Source: Methanobacterium sp. PtaU1.Bin097
Lineage (GTDB): Archaea; Methanobacteriota; Methanobacteria; Methanobacteriales; Methanobacteriaceae
Direction of reading: 5' to 3'
Assembly: GCA_002067325.1 (NCBI GenBank)
Contig: MVQY01000032.1
Location: 1 to 19,100, forward strand
DNA: 19,100 bases
In this document: one piece after another, positions 13,134 to 19,100 of the stretch
How positions within the stretch are numbered: position 1 is the stretch's first letter
Layout of the letters: the number at the start of each line of letters is the position of its first letter
The notes under the pieces: generated by a model
Databases searched by the model: none
Told to the model about the DNA's origin: nothing
Seen by the model: only the letters and a program-made list of their open reading frames with translations
Position numbers and translations under genes: made by a program

Positions 13134-14360
13134 ATGGATATGAAAATCTTAATCTTAGTTGACTCCTTGAAAATAGGAGGAGGGTCCGATAAAGTAGCTG
13201 CTATACTAGGTAGTGAGCTCCATAATGAGGGTTATGATGTTTCTTTCTTAACCCTATCCGATGAATATCCAAAGTACGAGTTTAAAGGGGATTATTACAC
13301 CCTTGATGAAAAGGATATTTACGGTAACAATATAAAAAGATTTTTTAAACTTCTAAAATACTCTTCCAGAGTAAAAAACCTTTGTGAAGAACTGGGGATA
13401 GATACCATGATCTCTGCTGGTGATCCAGCCAATTTTCATGCCTTGTTTAGTCGCTGGCTTTTTGGAAACCGAGTTAATATCATCATATCTCAACATATGA
13501 ATCCAGAAATATTTCTGGAAAGCAGAATAAAAACAAATTTAATTAAGTTCTTCTACCCACGAGCGGATAAGACCGTGTGCGTCTCTAGGGAAATAGAAAG
13601 AATACTCAATAAAAAATATGACGTGCAAAACACCCAGACCATTTACAACATGATGGATTTAGAAAAAAACATCAAACTATCACTGGAAGAGTTACCATAT
13701 AAATATCAGGAATTATTTAAAGCAGAATCCTTTAACTTTATCAACGTTGGCAGGTTAAACCAACAGAAGGGCCACTGGTTCCTGATTCGAATCTTCAGGA
13801 AGGTTGTGGATAAATATGCAAATGCAAGGCTGTTCATCCTGGGTGAGGGGGATTTAAAGGGGAAGCTAGAAAGCTTAATCCATGAACTTGGTTTAAATGA
13901 AAATGTTTTTCTCTTAGGTGGCCAAGAGAATGTGTTTCCTTTCCTCAAAAACAGTGACTCTTTCATCCTTACTTCTCTATGGGAAGGACTGCCTATGGCT
14001 TTAATTGAAGCATTATCCTTGAATCTTCCCATCATCTCTACCGATTGTAAAACCGGCCCCCGGGAAATATTATGCCCCGAATTGCATTTGAATGAAAAAA
14101 TTGACTATCCCTATATGGGGGAATATGCTATTTTAAGTCAACCCTTACCCAATGAAACTATCTTCAATACTTTAAACGAAGTTCCCCTTAATAAATCTGA
14201 AGAAACATTGGTCAATTCAATGCTACAGATAATAGAAGATGAAAAGTTAAGAAAAAAATATTCAAAGGGACAGTTAATTGCTTCAAACTTCGATAAAGAA
14301 AAGATATTAACCAAGTGGAGTAGACTTCTAAAACAAACCTCGGATGAATTTGAAAAATAA
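13134..14360 (+). CDS. Family 4 glycosyltransferase, first paralog
   Basis: The 408-residue enzyme is a GT-B retaining glycosyltransferase. Its N-terminal domain begins KILILVDSLKIGGGSDKVA with the glycine-rich acceptor-side loop. The C-terminal domain has INVGRLNQQKGHWFLI (203-218), ILGEGDLKGKLE and the nucleotide-sugar site SLWEGLPMALIEAL with Glu284 and Glu292 (EX7E). There is no signal or TM segment, so it is cytoplasmic or peripheral. It lies between a GT2 and a close paralog, presumably acting in sequence on one surface glycan. The start is ATG 13134 or ATG 13140, with GGAGAAGG unusually far upstream. Its 3' part shares a 107-bp identical tract with the next gene. Confidence 0.9.
   Translation: MDMKILILVDSLKIGGGSDKVAAILGSELHNEGYDVSFLTLSDEYPKYEFKGDYYTLDEKDIYGNNIKRFFKLLKYSSRVKNLCEELGIDTMISAGDPANFHALFSRWLFGNRVNIIISQHMNPEIFLESRIKTNLIKFFYPRADKTVCVSREIERILNKKYDVQNTQTIYNMMDLEKNIKLSLEELPYKYQELFKAESFNFINVGRLNQQKGHWFLIRIFRKVVDKYANARLFILGEGDLKGKLESLIHELGLNENVFLLGGQENVFPFLKNSDSFILTSLWEGLPMALIEALSLNLPIISTDCKTGPREILCPELHLNEKIDYPYMGEYAILSQPLPNETIFNTLNEVPLNKSEETLVNSMLQIIEDEKLRKKYSKGQLIASNFDKEKILTKWSRLLKQTSDEFEK
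13971..14077 (+). repeat. 107-bp exact repeat, copy 1 (GT4 pair)
   Basis: These 107 bp are identical, base for base, to 15218-15324. The tract encodes the EX7E region and the following TDCKTGPREI segment. Differences begin immediately on both sides, and elsewhere the genes differ at many third codon positions. This indicates recent gene conversion or recombination between the paralogs. Confidence 0.95.
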
Positions 14361-14371
14361 ACGGATATCAT

Positions 14372-15589
14372 ATGAAAACCAAGATTTTGATTTTAGTAGA
14401 ATCACTAAAAGTAGGCGGGGGATCTGAAAGGTTCGCCGCTACACTGGGCTCTAAACTGTATAAAGAGGGATACGATATATCCTATTTAACGTTGATGGAG
14501 GAAAGCCCTAAATACGAGTTTAAAGGTGACTATTACACCCTTAACGAGAGTTACATCTATGGAAATATCTTTAAACGGACTTTGGACCTCTTCAGATACT
14601 CTCCTAAAATAACCAAATTATGCAAAGAATTGAGTATTGAAACCATCATCTCAGTGTCAGAGGTTGCTAATTTCCATGCGGTGTTAAGCCGCTGGCTCTA
14701 CGGGAACAAGGTTCGAATAATCACCTCCCAACATATCAACCCAGAGATATTCATGGAGAGCAAAATAAAATCATCCTTGATCAAATTCTTCTATCCACGT
14801 GCAGATAAGACCGTGTGCGTTTCCAGAGAAGTAGAAAGAATACTCAACGAGGAATATAACGTCCAAAACACTCAGACCATCTACAACATGATGGACATAG
14901 AAGAAAACATCAAACTATCCCGAGAAAAACTGCCAGATAAATATCAGGGACTATTTAATGAAAATAATGCGAAATTCTTTAACTTCATCAGCCTCGGCAG
15001 ACTCGCCAGACAGAAGGGGCAATGGTTCCTCATTCGTAGTTTTAGACGCGTAGTAGACCAACACCCACATGCTAAACTTTTTATCCTGGGTGAAGGTGTC
15101 TTGAGAAAAGAATTGGAAGAATTGATCAACAAACTCGAATTAACCAAAAACGTGTTTCTTTTGGGAGAACAGAGTAATATATTCCCTTTCCTCTTAAATA
15201 GTCAATGCTTTGTTTTAACTTCTCTATGGGAAGGACTGCCTATGGCTTTAATTGAAGCATTATCCTTGAATCTTCCCATCATCTCTACCGATTGTAAAAC
15301 CGGCCCCCGGGAAATATTATGCCCTGAACTGGACCTGAATAAAGCAATCGATTATCCCTATCTTGGAAATCATGCTATTCTCAGTGAACCTTTTCCCAAT
15401 GAACTCATCTTCAACAGTATAAACGAAGTTCCCCTCCACAAACCAGAAAAAATACTGGCAAATTTAATGACCGAAATAATCGAAAACCCCCGCTTGACAA
15501 AAAACTATTCCAAAGGTCAGGTAATAGCCAAAAATTTCGACAAAGAAAAGATCATAGGCCAATGGAAGAAACTACTGACCTATGAATAA
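14372..15589 (+). CDS. Family 4 glycosyltransferase, second paralog
   Basis: The 405-residue enzyme is a tandem duplicate of the preceding gene, aligning along its whole length with nearly the same motifs: KILILVESLKVGGGSERFAATLG at the start, SLGRLARQKGQWFLI, ILGEGVLRKELE and the EX7E site SLWEGLPMALIEAL. Acceptor-side residues in the N-terminal half differ more, so the two may add different linkages or recognise different acceptors; this is inference. It begins 11 nt after its paralog, with no strong ribosome site, implying an operon. Its stop converges with the glf-linked GT2 30 nt away. Confidence 0.9.
   Translation: MKTKILILVESLKVGGGSERFAATLGSKLYKEGYDISYLTLMEESPKYEFKGDYYTLNESYIYGNIFKRTLDLFRYSPKITKLCKELSIETIISVSEVANFHAVLSRWLYGNKVRIITSQHINPEIFMESKIKSSLIKFFYPRADKTVCVSREVERILNEEYNVQNTQTIYNMMDIEENIKLSREKLPDKYQGLFNENNAKFFNFISLGRLARQKGQWFLIRSFRRVVDQHPHAKLFILGEGVLRKELEELINKLELTKNVFLLGEQSNIFPFLLNSQCFVLTSLWEGLPMALIEALSLNLPIISTDCKTGPREILCPELDLNKAIDYPYLGNHAILSEPFPNELIFNSINEVPLHKPEKILANLMTEIIENPRLTKNYSKGQVIAKNFDKEKIIGQWKKLLTYE
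15218..15324 (+). repeat. 107-bp exact repeat, copy 2 (GT4 pair)
   Basis: Second copy of the tract at 13971-14077, in the same frame and orientation, separated by 1247 bp start to start. It could support deletion or further conversion between the two genes. Confidence 0.95.
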
Positions 15590-15602
15590 ATTAATTTAAA
15601 GT

Positions 15603-15615
15603 ATGATATTATCAT
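15603..15615. terminator. Short palindrome between convergent genes
   Basis: ATGATATTATCAT has 6-bp arms around one base and fills the middle of the 30-nt gap between two convergent genes. It may help both transcripts stop, but it is short and has no T-run. Confidence 0.2.
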
Positions 15616-15619
15616 CCGT

Positions 15620-16663
15620 TCAAGAGTATAATATTTCCTTTGGTTTCTTGTTGTCAAAATTCCCTTTAAAACCATCAGCATATGCGGACGTGACAAATCT
15701 TATCCTTTTCAATTTATGATCATCTAATAATATTATGGCCGATACAGAAACAAACCATGACCCTAAAAGCATAACCAAAAAATAGGGATATGGACGTCTG
15801 TATTTTTTAAGTAACCAGATATTATTTCTCATGTAATAATAGCTTATCCAGTAGTTTTCATAGTTCAATCGGTTGAAGGTCTGGCCCAAGAAATTTTTTT
15901 TGGTGCAATTCGTTGTACCGAACTCCTTATGATAAACTGTACTATCCCTAATAAGTAAAATCCGTCCAGTTTCACGTAATCTAATACAGTATTCAGTATC
16001 ATCGTTGTGGATAAAGAATTCCTTTTTAGGGAATCCCACCTCCTTTATAGATCTTCTGTTAATTAGGATGCCTACAAAAGAAGCATCATCAATGTCTAAT
16101 ACTTCATTTTCTTCAATCAATTCCGGATCAACTATTTTAGTCAAATAAAAATTGCGCAAACTATTAAAATCAGCAAATTTCCTATGATACGGGCTTATTT
16201 TATTATCCATTACCATCACTACACTTGCTAAAGCTGCTACATTTTTTGCATTAAAATATTTGGATAATTTCTCTAGAGCATCTTCAACTGGTTTGGCATC
16301 ATCATCCATGAGCCACAACCAGTCATATCCATCTTCATAGGCCCTTTTAACACCCTCATAAAAACCACCGGCACCACCTGTATTCTGAGCCAACCTAACA
16401 TAGTGTAAGTCAATATTTTCACCATCAACGAAGTTGTAAATACTGTAACATTTACTCCATGTTCTAGGGTGATCCATCGGTGATAATTTTCCAATATACC
16501 CATTTTCCAGTAATAATTCACCAGTACCATCTGAAGAGGCATTATCAATCACATAAATACTATCTAAAGAGATAGACTGCTTCCTTAACGATTCCAAGCA
16601 CTCGAGCAACAAATTTTTTCTGTTAAAGGTAACAACAACTGCACACACACCTGAATCACTCAT
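15620..16663 (-). CDS. Family 2 glycosyltransferase, probable galactofuranosyltransferase
   Basis: The 347-residue enzyme has AVVVTFNRKNLLLECLESL (8-26), VIDNASSDGT (38-47), QNTGGAGGFYEG (93-104), the metal-binding MDDD (119-122), HNDDTEY (219-225) as catalytic region and VYHKEFG (243-249). One hydrophobic segment near 293-313 may anchor it to the membrane. This pattern, especially NTGGAGGF followed by WLMDDD, resembles GlfT1/GlfT2-type and rhamnosyl enzymes. Its start overlaps the glf stop by four bases (ATGA), with AAGGA upstream, so it is translationally coupled to the maker of UDP-galactofuranose. That makes UDP-Galf the likely donor. The acceptor is unknown. Another donor, such as dTDP-rhamnose, cannot be excluded. 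Confidence 0.82.
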   Translation of the reverse strand: MSDSGVCAVVVTFNRKNLLLECLESLRKQSISLDSIYVIDNASSDGTGELLLENGYIGKLSPMDHPRTWSKCYSIYNFVDGENIDLHYVRLAQNTGGAGGFYEGVKRAYEDGYDWLWLMDDDAKPVEDALEKLSKYFNAKNVAALASVVMVMDNKISPYHRKFADFNSLRNFYLTKIVDPELIEENEVLDIDDASFVGILINRRSIKEVGFPKKEFFIHNDDTEYCIRLRETGRILLIRDSTVYHKEFGTTNCTKKNFLGQTFNRLNYENYWISYYYMRNNIWLLKKYRRPYPYFLVMLLGSWFVSVSAIILLDDHKLKRIRFVTSAYADGFKGNFDNKKPKEILYS

Positions 16664-17802
16664 TTGATCCTTTCCTCGAATATTTTCAATCCCGCTGCAA
16701 CTATCTCATCCATGTTATAATATTGATATTCTGCCAGCCTACCTAACAAAATCAGATTTTTTAATTGAATACTTTTAGCTAAATATTCCTGATATAAATC
16801 TCTATTTTCTGGTTTAGGGATGGGATAATATGGTATGTTAGTTTCCTTAACATATTCTTGGGGATATTCTCGCGCTATGGTGGTAGACTCAATTTTTTGG
16901 CCAGTTAAATGTTTAAATTCTGTGATTCTGGTGAAATCATAATCATTGGGATAGTTTACAGTTCCCACTTCTTGATAGTATTCCTGGTTTAGATTTTCAA
17001 ATTCAAAATCCAGGGAACGGTAAGGTAACTTACCATACTGGTAATTAAAAAGCTCATCAATTTTACCGGTGTAAATCAATTTACCCTCAAATTCCTTATC
17101 AAATATTATAAATTTATCTCCATCATGCTGGACAACTTCTCTAAAGTCCGTACCAAGTTTAACTTGTATGTTGTCGCTTGAAAGCATATTTTCAAACATC
17201 TCTGTATATCCTTTTTTGGGTAATCCCTGATACTTGTTTTGGAAATAACGGTCATCCCTGGAAATATATACCGGAACCCTGGCTGTTACTGATGGATCAA
17301 GATCTTCAGGTTCCATCCCCCATTGTTTTTTGGTGTAATTTAAAAACACCTTCTCATAAATGAATTCCGCTAAAGACGTTAATTCAGCATCATCTGTTTC
17401 CTTTAACTCTAAAATAGGAATTTTAACGTTATATCCAAATGTTTGAATTAATTTAGTTTCTAAATTTTCTGCTAGTTTGTCAGGCAGTGATTGATGTAAA
17501 GAATTTAAATTAAATGGAATGGGAACTTTAATTCCGTCGATGTAGCCTAAGACCTTGTGTTGATAATTATTCCACTCTGTAAAGTGTGAGAGATACTGCC
17601 AAACCTCTTCTAGGTCGGTGTGAAATATGTGGGGGCCGTACTTATGAATCAGAACCCCGTTTTCATCATGGTAATCGTAGCAATTTCCCCCGATATGGTT
17701 TCTTTTTTCAATTATCATGACTTCCTGGCCAAGAACATTGGCAATTCTCTCCGCCATGACGATACCTGCAAATCCCGCACCGATTACAATATAATCAACC
17801 AT
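16660..17802 (-). CDS. glf: UDP-galactopyranose mutase
   Basis: Glf interconverts UDP-galactopyranose and UDP-galactofuranose with reduced FAD. The 380-residue protein has the dinucleotide loop VIGAGFAG (6-13), EKRNHIGGNCYDY (32-44), YGPHIFHT (55-62), KKQW with Trp161, SVTARVPVY with Arg175, AREYP with Arg311 and the C-terminal LGRLAEYQYYNMD (353-365). These match bacterial glf along the full length. GAGGG stands six bases before the ATG. It forms a two-gene operon with the GT2 downstream. Galactofuranose is known in bacteria, fungi and some archaeal surface glycans, and here probably enters an envelope glycan or glycolipid. Bacterial-type similarity suggests possible past transfer, which needs a phylogeny. 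Confidence 0.95.
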   Translation of the reverse strand: MVDYIVIGAGFAGIVMAERIANVLGQEVMIIEKRNHIGGNCYDYHDENGVLIHKYGPHIFHTDLEEVWQYLSHFTEWNNYQHKVLGYIDGIKVPIPFNLNSLHQSLPDKLAENLETKLIQTFGYNVKIPILELKETDDAELTSLAEFIYEKVFLNYTKKQWGMEPEDLDPSVTARVPVYISRDDRYFQNKYQGLPKKGYTEMFENMLSSDNIQVKLGTDFREVVQHDGDKFIIFDKEFEGKLIYTGKIDELFNYQYGKLPYRSLDFEFENLNQEYYQEVGTVNYPNDYDFTRITEFKHLTGQKIESTTIAREYPQEYVKETNIPYYPIPKPENRDLYQEYLAKSIQLKNLILLGRLAEYQYYNMDEIVAAGLKIFEERIK

Positions 17803-17952
17803 TTAAACCCTCTATTAATCTTATATCACTTTTATTTAGGCACTGTAAAAATATTGTGGGTTTTTTATTTTTGTAATTTTTTGTTTTGATTGTTGTATTT
17901 AGTTGTATATTTGTTTTTTCTGTAAAATAGAACCGTAAAGTTAATATAAAGG
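17803..17952 (-). promoter_or_regulatory. glf upstream region with long G-free tract
   Basis: On the glf strand there are no G residues from 17919 down to 17844 (76 nt), only A, C and T with many A runs. TTTATATTAA (about 17940-17949) would place a transcript start near the beginning of this tract, giving a leader of about 115 nt. Closer TATA-like sites (TAAATAAAAG near 17840, GATATAAG near 17825) would give short leaders instead. Confidence 0.4.
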
Positions 17953-17999
17953 TGGGAGCAAATATTTTAATATGAGAATAGTAAAATCATTTGCTCCCA
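17953..17999. repeat. 47-bp near-perfect palindrome before the transposase
   Basis: TGGGAGCAAAT (17953-17963) pairs exactly with ATTTGCTCCCA (17989-17999). Inside it, ATTTTA pairs with TAAAAT with a single bulged C, leaving a 12-nt loop: 17 bp in all. It lies at the border of the insertion-sequence remnant, so it may be a terminal or subterminal transposase site, or a small palindromic mobile repeat. Confidence 0.85.
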
Positions 18000-18021
18000 T
18001 TAGTTGTTTTGAATTATAAAC

Positions 18022-19100
18022 ATATATAAGCTTTCCGATTTTTTTGAAAATTTTTCGAAATACGAATTTGAATTAAGTAAAGAGAGAAACAAAGCTAATA
18101 AATACGATAATTCGCTTGTAATGTATTTTAAAAAGGATATTCTATATATTAGGGATGATTTTGGTGTTTGTTCCAAATGTTACTCTAAATCCGTTTCTCC
18201 TGATGGATATAACGACAGATTACTCTATTTTTATGATGAAGGAGCTGTGAACGCTAAAATTCAAAGGTATACATGTGATAACTGTGGATATAACTTTATC
18301 ACAGACTTGAATGAGGTTGTTGAGCCTGGTTGTAATTATACAAGGGTGTTTAAAGAAAAAATATTAGAATTTGTGGGTTTATTCTTCGGATCAGTGCGTA
18401 AAATAGCTTATAAAGTAAAAAAAGATACAGGAATTGATATTTCACATACAACAATTGAAAACTGGATATTAGAAACAGAAAAACAAAAATAAAGACATGA
18501 TAAAAAGATTATTCTGGTTATTATGAATTTGACGTAGAATATACTAAAATTGATGGTGAATGGAATTACCGATACACTTTATTCGACAGCATACACAATA
18601 TCAGCGTAGCGGATGAAGTATACCCCGAAGAGACAAAGAAGTATATAAAAGAGTTTTTAGATGTAAACACCCGTAACCAGAAGAAAATATCAATAACAAC
18701 CGATCTTGATGACAAATACAAACCAATCATCGAAAGACTAGGCTTTAAACATCAATGGTGCCTAGTACACGCACGAAAAAACATAAACAAGACTATCAAA
18801 GAATATATAAAAGAAAACAACATTGAAAAAGACGAAACAGAAAAAATAGAAGAATACAAAGATAAAATATTCGATTTATTTGAATCCACATCCTACAATG
18901 AAGCCAGAACTGATTTTAACGAAATATTAAAGGAAGTTGAAGATTATCCGGAAATTATTAGACAAATAATCCACAAACAAATCATGCCCAACTTCGAAAC
19001 GTACTTCCTATTCCTTAAAGACCCTAAAGTACCAAAAACAACAAACCAAATAGAAAACTACTTCCAAAAAACACTCCCCCAGCACATTAAAAAGATAATG
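18022..19100 (+). pseudogene. Broken DDE transposase, ISM1-like, cut by window end
   Basis: An N-terminal part runs to TAA at 18490: a zinc ribbon (CSKC ... CDNC) and a helix-turn-helix near SVRKIAYKV. Its frame is open back to 18013, and KLSDFFENFSKYEFELSKERNK before ATG 18121 looks coding, so the original start was probably upstream, perhaps the ATA at 18022. From 18504 the next frame continues as KDYSGYYEFDVEYTKIDGEWNYRYTLFD. It carries all three catalytic residues: Asp (18585-18587), Asp (18702-18704) and Glu (19053-19055). The bases 18490-18503 are stopped in both of these frames, so no single frameshift joins them; two small indels are needed. It resembles ISNCY/ISM1-type transposases of Methanobacteriaceae (from memory). 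It is probably inactive. Confidence 0.78.

Noticed and set aside
18480..18510. Programmed -1 frameshift in the transposase
   Set aside because: The new frame has TGA and TAA at 18498-18503 after any slip upstream of the first stop, so one shift cannot yield the full protein.

Overview
The window looks like chromosome from a pseudomurein-walled hydrogenotrophic methanogen, most likely the genus Methanobacterium or a close relative in Methanobacteriaceae. The evidence is a pseudomurein-binding repeat protein, a methanofuran biosynthesis gene (mfnB), a cbiT very like that of Methanothermobacter, archaeal TATA boxes with weak or no ribosome binding sites, T-run terminators, and an AT-rich genome.

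Region 1 (1-7.9 kb) holds core metabolism. On the + strand are a UbiX-type flavin prenyltransferase, cbiT, a two-TM hypothetical protein and a small PMBR protein. On the - strand are guaB-mobA, then mfnB, then a two-gene lutA/lutB-like iron-sulfur operon. Several 3' ends here (ubiX, the hypothetical, the PMBR gene, mobA, lutA) carry short degenerate direct repeats that start at or straddle the stop codon, with periods of about 22-33 bp.

Region 2 (8.2-11.2 kb) reads rightwards: an ArsR-like winged-helix regulator, a three-TM small protein, then a MacB/LolCDE-type permease overlapping its ATPase. It ends in a hairpin plus nine T. Region 3 (11.2-11.8 kb, - strand) is a ribbon-helix-helix/winged-helix protein followed, 2 nt after its stop, by a 59-residue basic ORF starting at TTG behind AGGTG. 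This is a toxin-antitoxin-like pair and the best candidate for something undescribed.

Region 4 (12.1-17.8 kb) is a cell-surface glycan cluster: a membrane GT2, two tandem paralogous GT4 enzymes that share a 107-bp identical tract, and, convergent to them, glf (UDP-galactopyranose mutase) overlapping a GlfT-like GT2. Together glf and the GT2 imply a galactofuranose-containing glycan. Region 5 (17.9-19.1 kb) is a broken insertion-sequence transposase (DDE type, ISM1-like) cut by the window end. A 47-bp near-perfect palindrome lies in front of it.

No tRNA, rRNA or CRISPR array was recognised. Several starts were moved from the longest reading frame using ribosome binding sites and family N-termini: guaB to 4812, mfnB to a TTG at 5638, the winged-helix gene to 8242 and the small membrane protein to 8668.
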